Of a DNA stretch of 64,000 nucleotides, positions 1 to 9,067 are shown piece after piece. The notes under the pieces were generated by a model, which saw nothing but the letters and a program-made list of their open reading frames with translations, did not search any database and had not been told where the DNA came from. Source of the stretch: Saccharospirillaceae bacterium. Lineage in GTDB: Bacteria; Pseudomonadota; Gammaproteobacteria; Pseudomonadales; Oceanobacteraceae. Position 1 is the first letter of the stretch. Every line of letters starts with the position of its first letter. Both the position numbers and the translations under genes were made by a program. The stretch covers positions 124,001-188,000 of the forward strand of contig JAKVCS010000004.1 of NCBI GenBank assembly GCA_022448365.1, written 5' to 3'.

Positions 1-1127
1 GTAGGCGCCGCGAACTTATAGTTACCCAGCTGCGCACAAGCCTGTGCGCCGCCAGTCCACTGACCCTTATAGGTAGAGATATTCCAGCTGCCATCAGCGT
101 TATTCTGACAAGCGAAGTGATGACTTGAGTTACACCCGGCATCATCCCAGCGACCATTCCCCCATTGAACTGCGCAGTCCTGATTGCCGCCCCAGTTATT
201 TGGCTCATTTCGGTCCCACGACCAGATAGCAGCCTCAATACGACCATCGTTGTGTGTCATATTATCGAGGTTGACGATGTTGCCGCCATTTTTAAAGGCC
301 TGAGCGACGTCAGCTGCTTCAATCTTTTTGACTTTACCGCCGGTGAAAAAGGCGCCGATTGCGCCAACCGCTGTGCGATCTTCCCAGATACGGTTAATGT
401 TTCCCAAGCCGGTGAAAGCCAGGTTTTTCATGCCAGTGTTGCCGGAACAGCCGCCGTCTTTCCACAGTACAATCTGTTTGCCCGCCGCTCGAACCTGCGC
501 TTTGGTGAGGCTGTCCGGAATGCTCTTACACCCGTTTGACGCGTAAATCTTGCCAGACAGTTTTTCGTTAACAATGTCTAACAGCTCTTGATGACGGCCA
601 TCGGTGTGATCTTCAAAATACAGAATAATCACTTCATTCGGGTTTTCGTTCAGCCAATTGCGGACTTCTTGCAAACCGTCCTTAACCAGGCGATCTGTCA
701 GGCTGCAACCGACGTGCAGATCGCCAACGGATTGGCCGATACCAGAGTGACACAGCAGCAGGTCAGGGCCCCATTTCCAGAACTTGGCGCCATGGGTTTG
801 CGCTGTCCAGTGAGCATCCAGTTCGATAAAACGCGCACCTAAACGCAGCTGATCGTAGATCGAATGTTTCTGTTGTGGATCGAGATAACGCGTAGCGTTG
901 CGGTATGCTTCCGAGTTATAGGTGTTGTGAGAACCGAGAATGTTGTTGTCGATCATTGGGCTGTTCACATCCAGATTACGCTGATGCGCCAGCGCTTTAC
1001 CGGCCCAGCTATTCTGGAAATCTTTAATCGGATCCGGTGGTGGTGCAGAAGGCTTGGAGCTCATGGCGAAACCGGAAGCAGAGGCCAGCAGGCCTACCGC
1101 AATTGCGATGGACTTAGTCAGATTCAT
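1..1127 (-). CDS. Secreted PI-PLC X-domain protein fused to C-type-lectin-like sequence (3' end off the left edge)
   Basis: Translating the minus strand from the ATG at 1127 (AGGA Shine-Dalgarno upstream) gives an open frame of 375 codons that leaves the window without a stop. Residues 1-21 are a signal peptide ending GFA. Residues about 55-300 resemble the X domain of phosphatidylinositol-specific phospholipase C: GSHNTYN with H67, ELDAHW around E102-D104, and a second histidine H127 in LLCHSG, the usual pair of catalytic histidines. After about residue 300 come NEPNN (E308), QDCAV, GRWDD and FACQ, which match the EPN and WND motifs of C-type lectins, then W-x-GG-x2-C, which looks like the start of another lectin module. 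The likely role is extracellular cleavage of phosphoinositide or glycolipid-type substrates, with the lectin part binding sugar. The substrate is unknown. Confidence 0.85.
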   Translation of the reverse strand, partial: MNLTKSIAIAVGLLASASGFAMSSKPSAPPPDPIKDFQNSWAGKALAHQRNLDVNSPMIDNNILGSHNTYNSEAYRNATRYLDPQQKHSIYDQLRLGARFIELDAHWTAQTHGAKFWKWGPDLLLCHSGIGQSVGDLHVGCSLTDRLVKDGLQEVRNWLNENPNEVIILYFEDHTDGRHQELLDIVNEKLSGKIYASNGCKSIPDSLTKAQVRAAGKQIVLWKDGGCSGNTGMKNLAFTGLGNINRIWEDRTAVGAIGAFFTGGKVKKIEAADVAQAFKNGGNIVNLDNMTHNDGRIEAAIWSWDRNEPNNWGGNQDCAVQWGNGRWDDAGCNSSHHFACQNNADGSWNISTYKGQWTGGAQACAQLGNYKFAAP

Positions 1128-1361
1128 GAAATTATCCTGTAGTGGCTATGCCGTTGATCGGCTTATTATTATTTTTCTTGTTATTAGTTTATTGGTGCGT
1201 ATTAAGGTAATTGCACGTTCGTTCTACACGATGCAGCGAATATCAGTAAAGCCGTACTTTGGTATTGGCACGAAAAGTTCATCAATTGATTCAAAATCGG
1301 ACGCAATGACGAGCAAACCACGAAAATTGCCACACATTGTGATTTGACTGGGTGACAAACG

Positions 1362-1388
1362 AAAAAGCCTGCAACAGCAGGCTTTTTG
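1362..1388. terminator. Bidirectional rho-independent terminator
   Basis: A perfect 11-bp stem (AAAAAGCCTGC / GCAGGCTTTTT) with an AACA loop has A and T tracts on both sides. It lies just past the stop of the minus-strand lipoprotein gene and upstream of the PLC-lectin gene. Confidence 0.85.
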
Positions 1389-1405
1389 TGTGTACCAGAA
1401 TGGAA

Positions 1406-3013
1406 TCAGTTGGTTTCAGCAGTGGTTTGATCTGCAACCGTGTCAGAAACTTCGGGCGGATTCTGTATCACCGGTTGCGGCTGCGGAGCAGCCTCAATAG
1501 CAGGTGCCTGGGTCGTAGCAGGGAGAGCTGGCGGTGCTGTTTGCTCTTGCGGCTGCTGTTCTTCAACTTGCTGCTGTTCTTCAACTTGCTGCTGTTCTTC
1601 AACTTGCTGCTGTTCTTCAACTGGCTGCTGTACCTCAGCTTGAGAAGTTGCAGGCTGTGAGGTGTCTGTTTGTGTTGTCACTGGCTGCTGAGCAGGCTCA
1701 ATCGCGAGGGGTTGAGTTGCTTCAGGTTGGGGGAGCGGAGCGGTTTTTTGCTCGCTTTGCACCTCCGGAGCTGACTGAGGCTGAGTCAGTGGCGGCACTG
1801 CTGGTTGTATTGCTGGCTGTATCGCTGACTGAGACGCAACATCGGCCGGTTGTTGCGCGGATGCTGCGGCAGCATCCTGAGTATTCGGTGCAGTTTGTGT
1901 TGGCTGGTTGACGGTAATCGAGATATTGGCCGGTTGTTGGGCGGCCTGTTTTTCAAGTTCCAGTTGAGCTTTTTCGGCTGCTGCTTTTTTATTGGCGCCA
2001 GCCTGAGCGTTGTTGATCTTTTCAATCTCAGCCTTCAGATTGGCGATCTGCTGTTGGTACTTTGCCGCAATGCGGGCGCTTTGCTCTTCGGCAAACTGTT
2101 TCAGTGCCAGGGTCTGATCATGCAATGACATATGGCGGACATCATCGGCTTTCAGAGCACTGCCTATCTGGCCTAGATAATCTTCAAACTGCAGCGCGAC
2201 TGTTTCTGCCTGGGCCTTATTCATGTTGACCAGGTTGGCGACTTCTCGTCCGACGAACAGTGCATGCTGCGCGGCACGTAAGGCGCCGTTACCGGTTTTT
2301 GCGACCAGATCGCGGTCAGTGTAGCTTTGGCGAATAATGCGTTCGGCGTTTTGTACCAGATTTTCAGCGTATTCAAACGTTTTAGTGGCGTTTGAGTCGG
2401 CATCTTCTTTTTCGGCTTTATCCAGCGTCTTTTTGGCGGGCTGCCAGTGCAGGGTCAGCATCACATCCAGTTCGATTGCCTTCAGATCGGTTAATACGGC
2501 TTCCGAGTCTTTGGCTGCTTTGGCGTCGTCACCGGTTTCAATCAGGCTGATCAACTCTTTAAAGTCTTCCATCCCAGCCTTGTATTCGCCAGGCAATACG
2601 TTGTTGGCTTTAATCTCATCGAGTACCGCTTTTTGCTGAATCAGCGCCGGTAGCTGAGCTTCGGCTTTTTCTTTATTCTGCAAGCCACCTTCGTACAGGG
2701 TAACCACTTTGGCAGATACCTTAACGGTCTCAATGGTTTTTCCCTCCAGATCGAATCCACGGGCTTGTCTTAATGCGTCGCGCAGCTGTTCCATATGCAG
2801 CGGTGCGTAAAAATCCAGCTCAGCCTTTTTGGCGTTTTTATAGGCGTTTTCAGCATTATCTAACGCTCTTTCGCTGTCACCGGCAAACTGCTCGGCTTTG
2901 GCGCTCGCCAGTGAATCAAAGGCATCCTGATTAGCGAGCTTTTTATTGGCGCAGCCGGAGGTTGCCAGTGTCGCAGCAAACATCGCTACGAGTAAAACAT
3001 TGTGGCGAAACAT
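1406..3013 (-). CDS. Coiled-coil lipoprotein with Gln/Pro/Glu-rich repeat tail
   Basis: The family is not recognised. I chose the ATG at 3013 because it has CAGGG upstream and gives a proper lipoprotein signal (MFRHNVLLVA..., lipobox TSGC). The longer frame from 3100 puts about 29 non-signal residues ahead of it. The mature protein is predicted helical and rich in Ala, Glu, Lys and Gln to about residue 350, with a likely coiled coil at 300-360. The last 180 residues are low-complexity Gln/Pro/Thr/Ala with a tandem VEEQQQ hexapeptide. It probably sits at the outer or inner membrane facing the periplasm, with the tail as a spacer. Terminators lie at both ends of the gene, so it is likely transcribed alone. 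Confidence 0.8.
   Translation of the reverse strand: MFRHNVLLVAMFAATLATSGCANKKLANQDAFDSLASAKAEQFAGDSERALDNAENAYKNAKKAELDFYAPLHMEQLRDALRQARGFDLEGKTIETVKVSAKVVTLYEGGLQNKEKAEAQLPALIQQKAVLDEIKANNVLPGEYKAGMEDFKELISLIETGDDAKAAKDSEAVLTDLKAIELDVMLTLHWQPAKKTLDKAEKEDADSNATKTFEYAENLVQNAERIIRQSYTDRDLVAKTGNGALRAAQHALFVGREVANLVNMNKAQAETVALQFEDYLGQIGSALKADDVRHMSLHDQTLALKQFAEEQSARIAAKYQQQIANLKAEIEKINNAQAGANKKAAAEKAQLELEKQAAQQPANISITVNQPTQTAPNTQDAAAASAQQPADVASQSAIQPAIQPAVPPLTQPQSAPEVQSEQKTAPLPQPEATQPLAIEPAQQPVTTQTDTSQPATSQAEVQQPVEEQQQVEEQQQVEEQQQVEEQQPQEQTAPPALPATTQAPAIEAAPQPQPVIQNPPEVSDTVADQTTAETN
1553..1632. repeat. 18-bp tandem repeat inside the lipoprotein gene
   Basis: Four head-to-tail copies of CTGCTGTTCTTCAACTTG lie at 1553, 1571, 1589 and 1607; the last has one substitution, and a partial fifth follows. 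On the coding minus strand each unit is six codons (VEEQQQ), so gain or loss of a unit keeps the reading frame. Confidence 0.95.
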
Positions 3014-3081
3014 ATTGAAACCCTGAATTGAGTGATGAAAGGCGGGGGCTATGGGAGGAAACGGCACACTCATCTCCCTGA

Positions 3082-3120
3082 TAAAATAAAGCCGCGCCAA
3101 TTGCAGAAATTGGAGCGGCT
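3082..3120 (-). terminator. Terminator of ilvD
   Basis: Read on the minus strand, a 13-bp stem with one mismatch (AGCCGCTCCAATT / AATTGGCGCGGCT) with a 5-base loop is followed by TTATTTTAT. It begins 20 bp after the ilvD stop. Confidence 0.7.
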
Positions 3121-3140
3121 ATTTTAGCAATGTGGCGTTA

Positions 3141-4976
3141 TTAATCCAGCAAAGACTTGTCGCGAACCGCACCCTTATCCGCCGAAGTGGCAAATTTGGC
3201 GTATACCTTCAGCGCCGTGCTGACCTTACGTGGACGCTCTTCGGCTGGCTTCCAGCCGATAGCATCACGGGCAGTACGACGGGTCGCCAGCTCTTCATCA
3301 CTCAGCTGCACATTGATGCTGCGGTTCGGGATATCGATGATGATGTCATCACCTTCTTCCAGCAGACCAATGGCACCACCGGAGGCGGCTTCCGGAGAAC
3401 AGTGACCAATCGACAGACCGGAAGTACCACCGGAGAAACGACCGTCGGTTAACAGTGCACAGGCTTTACCCAGGCCTTTGGATTTCAGGTAAGACGTTGG
3501 GTACAGCATTTCCTGCATGCCCGGGCCACCTTTCGGGCCTTCGTAACGGATAATCACGATATCGCCTTCTTTCACCTCATCGGCCAGGATGCCGGCTACG
3601 GCGCTGTCCTGAGATTCGAAGATTCTGGCTTTACCGTGGAATACCAGAATGGACTCATCCACACCGGCGGTTTTAACCACACAGCCGTCTAACGCGATGT
3701 TGCCGTACAGAACCGCCAGGCCACCTTCTTTCGAATAGGCGTGTTCGATAGAACGGATACAACCATTTTCACGGTCGCCATCAACCGTTGGGTAACGGGT
3801 GCTCTGGCTGAATGCGGTTTGGGTTGGAATACCCGCAGGACCAGCACGGAAGAACTCGATCACCTCGGGTGACGGGTTACGCATGATGTCCCACTTATCC
3901 AGTGCTTCCTTCATGGTTTTGGAGTGAACCGTTGGCAGTTCATTGTGCAATAAACCGGCGCGATCGATTTCACCCAGAATACCCATGATGCCACCGGCGC
4001 GGTGAACGTCTTCCATGTGGTACAGCGGCGAGTTTGGCGCCACTTTACATAACTGAGGCACAACACGAGACAGACGGTCGATGTCTTTTAGGTCGAAATC
4101 CAGTTCCGCTTCCTGAGCGGCTGCCAATAAGTGCAGGATGGTGTTGGTGGAACCACCCATCACGATATCCAGCGTCATGGCGTTTTCGAATGCTTTGAAG
4201 CTGGCGATAGAGCGTGGCAGAACCGATTCATCATCTTGCTCGTAGTAACGCTTGGCGTTTTCAACGATGCGACGACCGGCTTCTAAGAACAGGTTTTCAC
4301 GATCGGCGTGTGTCGCCAGAGTCGAACCGTTACCCGGCAATGCCAGACCTAACGCTTCGGTTAAACAGTTCATCGAGTTGGCGGTGAACATACCGGAGCA
4401 AGAACCACAGGTAGGGCAGGCGCTACGCTCGTATTCGGCGACTTTCTCGTCAGACGCATCATCGTCTGCGGCGATGACCATGGCATCAACCAGATCCAGC
4501 TTGTGCTCAGACAGCTTGGTTTTACCGGCTTCCATCGGGCCACCGGAAACGAAGATCACAGGGATGTTCAGGCGTAATGACGCCAGCAGCATTCCCGGGG
4601 TGATCTTGTCGCAGTTAGAGATACACACAATGGCATCGGCACAATGTGCGTTCACCATGTACTCAACCGAATCGGCAATGACTTCACGGCTTGGCAGGCT
4701 GTACAGCATGCCGTCGTGGCCCATCGCGATGCCATCATCCACGGCAATGGTATTGAATTCTTTGGCTACACCACCGGCTTTTTCAATCTCACGGGCAACC
4801 AACTGGCCCATATCCTTTAGGTGAACGTGACCCGGAACAAACTGGGTGAAGGAGTTAGCAACGGCAATAATCGGCTTGGAAAAGTCATCATCTTTCATTC
4901 CGGTTGCACGCCACAGCGCACGGGCACCGGCCATATTACGACCGCCGGTAGAAGTCTTGGAACGATACTCAGGCAT
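3141..4976 (-). CDS. ilvD: Dihydroxy-acid dehydratase
   Basis: The 611-residue product matches the usual length of long-type IlvD, the Fe-S enzyme that dehydrates 2,3-dihydroxy-isovalerate and 2,3-dihydroxy-3-methylvalerate in valine and isoleucine synthesis. Visible family features are the cluster-ligand motifs [11 protein letters not shown] and [17 protein letters not shown], and GGSTNT followed by a region rich in small residues. The ATG at 4976 has GAGAGAG just upstream. The gene stands alone between a terminator and a long non-coding gap, not in an ilv operon. Identification is firm. The azlCD branched-chain amino-acid exporter genes lie 5.5 kb away and are not linked. Confidence 0.97.
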   Translation of the reverse strand: MPEYRSKTSTGGRNMAGARALWRATGMKDDDFSKPIIAVANSFTQFVPGHVHLKDMGQLVAREIEKAGGVAKEFNTIAVDDGIAMGHDGMLYSLPSREVIADSVEYMVNAHCADAIVCISNCDKITPGMLLASLRLNIPVIFVSGGPMEAGKTKLSEHKLDLVDAMVIAADDDASDEKVAEYERSACPTCGSCSGMFTANSMNCLTEALGLALPGNGSTLATHADRENLFLEAGRRIVENAKRYYEQDDESVLPRSIASFKAFENAMTLDIVMGGSTNTILHLLAAAQEAELDFDLKDIDRLSRVVPQLCKVAPNSPLYHMEDVHRAGGIMGILGEIDRAGLLHNELPTVHSKTMKEALDKWDIMRNPSPEVIEFFRAGPAGIPTQTAFSQSTRYPTVDGDRENGCIRSIEHAYSKEGGLAVLYGNIALDGCVVKTAGVDESILVFHGKARIFESQDSAVAGILADEVKEGDIVIIRYEGPKGGPGMQEMLYPTSYLKSKGLGKACALLTDGRFSGGTSGLSIGHCSPEAASGGAIGLLEEGDDIIIDIPNRSINVQLSDEELATRRTARDAIGWKPAEERPRKVSTALKVYAKFATSADKGAVRDKSLLD

Positions 4977-5642
4977 AGAACTCTCTCGTTATCTGACAAG
5001 CAGCAGAAAAACTAATTATGTTGTCACCACTGCGTTAAAAACCAGCTCGGATGCTCATTTATGACTCATAAACTGCGTGCTTTCGCTGGACTTGCGGCTA
5101 GTGCGACGGTTTCGACATGTGTTTTTCGAACCGCTTGCTAATCGTTAGCTGAAAATTATGCGGCGTATTGTATCAGCGCAGACGCGGTGCTGTCGCTGTT
5201 TTGAACAACCCGGTTACCAACAGACAGGCAAAACTATCCCAGTTATCCCATATTTCTGTGGATAAAATTGGGAGTAACTTTGGGGCAAACGGCGCTAGCC
5301 CAGACGGTAAGCGCCTGATTGTTAAATTGGTGAAAAAATAAACGTTTGTTTGAACGCCGCTAAAATCCATAAAAAGCCAGTAGTGGCAAGGGTTTTCTTC
5401 AAATTTTTCAGTGGCTTGGAGGAAGAGGTCCGAGGGTATAAGTCAAGAGGGAAAAGCACTGTGGATTTTAACAGTGTTGTGGAAAACTTTGTGGGTAAGA
5501 TGAGGGGAAGTTGGGAATAATGGCTCTAGATCTGGTTTTGGAGCAAAAATTGAAGTGAGTATTTTGCTGTTTTCTATGGATGTTAAGCTGAGGAGCTTCT
5601 CAGTGTTACTATTGGCAAAACCATCAAAATATTAGGGATGAT
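4977..5642. other. 666-bp non-coding gap upstream of ilvD and the helicase gene
   Basis: I see no convincing gene here. The only sizeable frame (minus strand, about 5173-5370) encodes 65 residues with no recognisable domain. The gap must hold the ilvD promoter at its left and the helicase promoter at its right. Between them are one perfect and several near-perfect DnaA boxes, listed separately. Confidence 0.6.
5257..5498. promoter_or_regulatory. Cluster of DnaA-box-like sites
   Basis: A perfect TGTGGATAA (reverse complement of TTATCCACA) lies at 5257-5265. Same-orientation variants follow: TGTGGATTT at 5460 (two mismatches), TGTGGAAAA at 5478 (one) and TGTGGGTAA at 5490 (one). Looser TATCCCA motifs lie at 5235-5250. 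Spacing of 18 and 12 bp in the last three is compatible with cooperative binding. Chance and A+T richness are the alternatives. Confidence 0.3.
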
Positions 5643-8525
5643 ATGCAACAGGCAGGCATTTACGAGCAGCTAATCACTCAACTTGTTGAAAGCCGATTAG
5701 ATCGTGACCGCTTTTATATTGGAGAACGTCAGCTTAATGCCAATGAAGCGTCTGTTTGGTTGTCTCGTTTCTTATCTAATGTTCTTGAATATGCCATCAG
5801 CTCGATTCCTTCTTGTGAGGATCGTCTGCAGCAACAAATCGAGCTGTCGAATCAATTATTGATGTGGTTGAAGGAACGGCTTCAGGATAAAGATTTTTTT
5901 GAAGAAAACTTACTGGATAGCCAAGGTAAAATTCTCACCGCCTTATACGATCTAGAAAACCCTGTTTCTGGAGATCTTAGGCAATATGTCGAAAATGTGT
6001 TCCCTCTTACGGGCTTAACTCAAAGCGAATTATTCTGTGGCAGCAATGCTGGTTTATCTCTCGAATCTGAGCTCAAGCGAGAAATATTATCCGCAGATAA
6101 AATTTACTGGCTGGTGTCGTTTATTAAATGGGCTGGGATTCGCATCTTTCGCAAAGAACTAGAGGAATTTACTCGTAGTGGGCGGGAGCTAAAAATCATC
6201 ACCACCTCCTATATGGGGGCAACGGATGCTAAAGCAGTCGAGTATTTAGCAAGTTTACCGAATACCGAAGTAAAGCTTAGCTACAACACAGAACGAGAAA
6301 GGCTTCATGCTAAAAGTTATCTATTTTTGCGGGATACAGGCTTTCATACCGGTTATATAGGGTCGTCTAATTTATCTCGATCAGCCCTTACTAATGGTCT
6401 TGAATGGAATCTAAAAATTACTTCTCAAGAAATCCCCCATATTATTAACAAGTCGTTGAGTACATTTGAGACTTACTGGGCATCTAGTGAATTCGAAACA
6501 TTCAGTGGTGATATTGTGAGTGTTGAGAAGTTAAGGAGTTCCCTTAAACAGCAGCGCGGAGATAGCGGTAACGATTCACATTTCTTCGAAATCAAACCCT
6601 TTCCTCATCAAAATGAGATCCTAGAACAGCTCTATGTCGAACGCGATGTTCATAAGCGATTTCGTAACCTTGTAGTTGCGGCTACGGGTACCGGAAAAAC
6701 TTTAATATCGGCTTTCGACTTTGCTCGATTTTATAAAGAAAATCCTAACGCATCGTTCTTGTTTGTCGCCCATCGAGAGGAGATCCTAAAGCAGGCACGT
6801 TCTGCGTATCGCGGGGTACTGCGAAACTCGAACTTCGGAGAATTGTGGGTCGGTGGTCATACCCCAGATCGTTATGAACAATTGTTTGCTTCGGTTCAAA
6901 CACTTAATAATCAGATTGAGCAGATACATTTAACCTCAGACTACTACGACTTTATCGTCATTGATGAGGTGCATCATATTGCTGCAAATAGCTATCGATC
7001 AATTCTTGAAAAATTTCAGCCGGCTATTCTATTAGGTTTGACCGCAACACCTGAACGCCATGATGGGGGAGATATCTTAGAAGATTTTGGTGGTGTAGTT
7101 GCTGCCGAAATAAGATTGCCAGAAGCAATCAATCGTCGTCACTTATGTCCATTTCAGTATTTTGGAATTGATGATGATACTGACTTAACCGGAGTGTCTT
7201 GGAGTCGAGGACGATATGATATTGCACAGCTAACCAACCTTTATACGCACAATCAAAATCGTGTGGACAGAATATTGAGAAGCTTGAGTGAAATTGTTAC
7301 TGACTTAAACAATATGAAAGCGTTAGCTTTCTGTGTTAGTCGAGAACATGCTCAGTTCATGGCAAAACAGTTCTTGCTAAAAGGCGTTAAGGCCGATGTT
7401 CTAACGAGCGACAACAGTCACGAGCGACAGCAAAAGCAACAGGCAATTCGGTCTGGTGAAATCAATGTGCTTTGTGTTGTCGATATTTTCAATGAAGGCG
7501 TGGATATCCCAGAGGTTGATACTTTACTGTTCTTACGCCCAACAGAAAGCTTAACTATTTTTTTGCAGCAGCTTGGCCGAGGCCTCAGATTGTCAGAAGG
7601 AAAGGACTGCTGCACGGTATTGGATTTTGTTGGCAATTCTCGCCCTGAATATGATTTTTCTAACAAATTTAGATCTTTGGTAGGTAAGAGCAGCCGCTCG
7701 ATTAGCGATGAAATAAATCAAGGCTTCCCCCATGTCCCTCTAGGTTGTCGAATTGAGATGACTAAGCGCACGCAAGAGATGGTGCTGAGTAATATTAGAA
7801 AGGCATCACTAAATCTAAATCGAATTGTCTCGTTAATCCGCCAATACCCCCAGCACACCACTGAGCCATTAACTTTAGCTAACTTTATTCGACACAACTC
7901 TCATATTGATTTACATAAAATGTATAAGATTGGCAGCTGGACAGAGCTGGTTTCTAAATCGAAAGATGAGGTGAAAGAGTGGAACAGCGATGAAAGTGCA
8001 TTAGCGATGATTCAGACTGGTATACGCAATCGTATTCTCACGTGTGACGATCATAGTTACTTACAATTCCTCAAAACACTCTATGAAAAAAAGTTCAAAC
8101 TAGATAGTGAAAATAACAGACAAGCCTTGATGTGCCACTTCGATTTTTGGCAGAAAACTGGCAGTAAATCCGGCTTTGATACTCTATCTCAGAGCTTAAA
8201 TAGATTGAGGCAAATAGATGTTTCTGAAGAACTAGTATCCGTTTTGGATTGGCAGTTAGCACAGATAAAACACGAACAATTAATAATGCCAGGTTTGCGA
8301 GATGTTCCGTTACGGCTACATGCGAGATATGCACGTGAGCAAATTCTAGTTGGGTTTGGTGCCACGACGTTTGATTATCAGCCTCAATCTAGAGAAGGGC
8401 TGTATACAATAAAAGATCAGAATATAGAATTGTTATTCGTCACCCTAGATAAAAACGAAAAACAGTTTTCGCCAACAACCATGTACCACGACTATGCGAT
8501 TAATGAAGAGCTATTTCACTGGTAA
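5643..8525 (+). CDS. PLD-nuclease / SF2 helicase / DUF3427 protein, cut short by an in-frame TAA
   Basis: The 960-residue product has three parts. A PLD-like nuclease domain at about 125-285 carries the HKD-type motif HAKSYLF (H222) and GSSNLS. An SF2 helicase core follows, with Walker A ATGTGKT near 348, DEVHH near 441, LTATPER, and motif VI QQLGRGLR near 643. The C-terminal region from about 700 is DUF3427-like. PLD plus SSL2-type helicase fusions are known and usually regarded as nucleic-acid processing or phage-defence-type proteins; that role is inference here. The frame stops at TAA 8523-8525 within DUF3427, and the rest of the domain continues in the same frame. The gene is A+T richer than its neighbours and is probably acquired. 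Confidence 0.85.
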   Translation: MQQAGIYEQLITQLVESRLDRDRFYIGERQLNANEASVWLSRFLSNVLEYAISSIPSCEDRLQQQIELSNQLLMWLKERLQDKDFFEENLLDSQGKILTALYDLENPVSGDLRQYVENVFPLTGLTQSELFCGSNAGLSLESELKREILSADKIYWLVSFIKWAGIRIFRKELEEFTRSGRELKIITTSYMGATDAKAVEYLASLPNTEVKLSYNTERERLHAKSYLFLRDTGFHTGYIGSSNLSRSALTNGLEWNLKITSQEIPHIINKSLSTFETYWASSEFETFSGDIVSVEKLRSSLKQQRGDSGNDSHFFEIKPFPHQNEILEQLYVERDVHKRFRNLVVAATGTGKTLISAFDFARFYKENPNASFLFVAHREEILKQARSAYRGVLRNSNFGELWVGGHTPDRYEQLFASVQTLNNQIEQIHLTSDYYDFIVIDEVHHIAANSYRSILEKFQPAILLGLTATPERHDGGDILEDFGGVVAAEIRLPEAINRRHLCPFQYFGIDDDTDLTGVSWSRGRYDIAQLTNLYTHNQNRVDRILRSLSEIVTDLNNMKALAFCVSREHAQFMAKQFLLKGVKADVLTSDNSHERQQKQQAIRSGEINVLCVVDIFNEGVDIPEVDTLLFLRPTESLTIFLQQLGRGLRLSEGKDCCTVLDFVGNSRPEYDFSNKFRSLVGKSSRSISDEINQGFPHVPLGCRIEMTKRTQEMVLSNIRKASLNLNRIVSLIRQYPQHTTEPLTLANFIRHNSHIDLHKMYKIGSWTELVSKSKDEVKEWNSDESALAMIQTGIRNRILTCDDHSYLQFLKTLYEKKFKLDSENNRQALMCHFDFWQKTGSKSGFDTLSQSLNRLRQIDVSEELVSVLDWQLAQIKHEQLIMPGLRDVPLRLHARYAREQILVGFGATTFDYQPQSREGLYTIKDQNIELLFVTLDKNEKQFSPTTMYHDYAINEELFHW

Positions 8526-8780
8526 ACTCAAAACAGCGCTAGGCCTGATATGGGTAAAGGGTTGAGCTATATCCAGCATCGAGATACTGGTAAACGATTA
8601 TTTTTGTTCGTACGAGAACAAAGCAAAGATGAATATGGCCGAACCATGGGGTTTGTTAATTACGGTGAGGTAGAGTACGTCGAGCATGCTGGCTCACAGC
8701 CAATGAGTATTACTTGGAGGCTTCGCACACCGATGCCACACTTTATGTGGCAGCAAGCTGCTAAATTGGCGATGGGGTAA
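8526..8780 (+). pseudogene. Detached C-terminal end of the DUF3427 domain
   Basis: This is in the same frame as the upstream helicase gene, directly after its TAA. It reads TQNSARPD, then GKGLSYIQHRD, FVREQSKDEYG and PMSITWRLRTPMP, which is the usual ending of DUF3427 proteins with the conserved FVRE-x3-DE(Y/F)G and WRL motifs. An ATG at 8550 could start a 76-residue peptide, but no Shine-Dalgarno precedes it. Restoring the TAA to CAA, a single C-to-T change, would give one 1045-residue protein through the run FHW(Q)TQNSARPD. I read it as a nonsense-mutated end of the same gene. A base-call error is also possible. Confidence 0.8.
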
Positions 8781-9067
8781 CTTTTTTTGGATTGATCATA
8801 GTCGGAACTTTCAGGCTACTATTCTTTTCAGGCTGAAAGTCATGGCAGAAGTCTATTAGATTGCCAAGCTAAGAGAGCCGGCGTCCCTCATGATCTCAAA
8901 ACAAAGGTTGTAACTGATCACGAATGCACAGGCAGCGATATATCGATCTAAATAGATATCAGATATTTATGGCAGAAAGCCTTAATTAATTGACTTCACA
9001 TAGTAGAAAACACTGATGATATTCTTATAATATAATATCGTGTCAATAATATGGAGTATTAAGATAA
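8781..9067. other. A+T-rich intergenic stretch
   Basis: No open frame of note. An imperfect inverted repeat pairs ACTTTCAG (near 8809) with CTGAAAGT (near 8832) and could end the helicase transcript. Overlapping TATAAT hexamers at 9026-9036 could be the -10 of the next gene, but no matching -35 is clear. Confidence 0.4.

Noticed and set aside
1553..1632. CRISPR array
   Set aside because: The 18-bp units abut with no spacers and lie inside a coding region.
5173..5370. 65-residue minus-strand frame in the ilvD-helicase gap
   Set aside because: No ribosome-binding site, domain or plausible composition; overlaps the DnaA-box region.
5257..5498. Chromosomal origin of replication
   Set aside because: No dnaA, dnaN, rpmH, mnmG or parAB nearby; only one perfect box.
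8550..8780. Short open frame as an independent 76-residue gene
   Set aside because: It is in frame with the upstream helicase, has no Shine-Dalgarno, and carries only the DUF3427 end; better read as the broken tail.
5643..8780. Mokosh-type defence gene
   Set aside because: PLD plus helicase is shared, but this helicase is SF2 with DEVHH and DUF3427, not the SF1 type of Mokosh.
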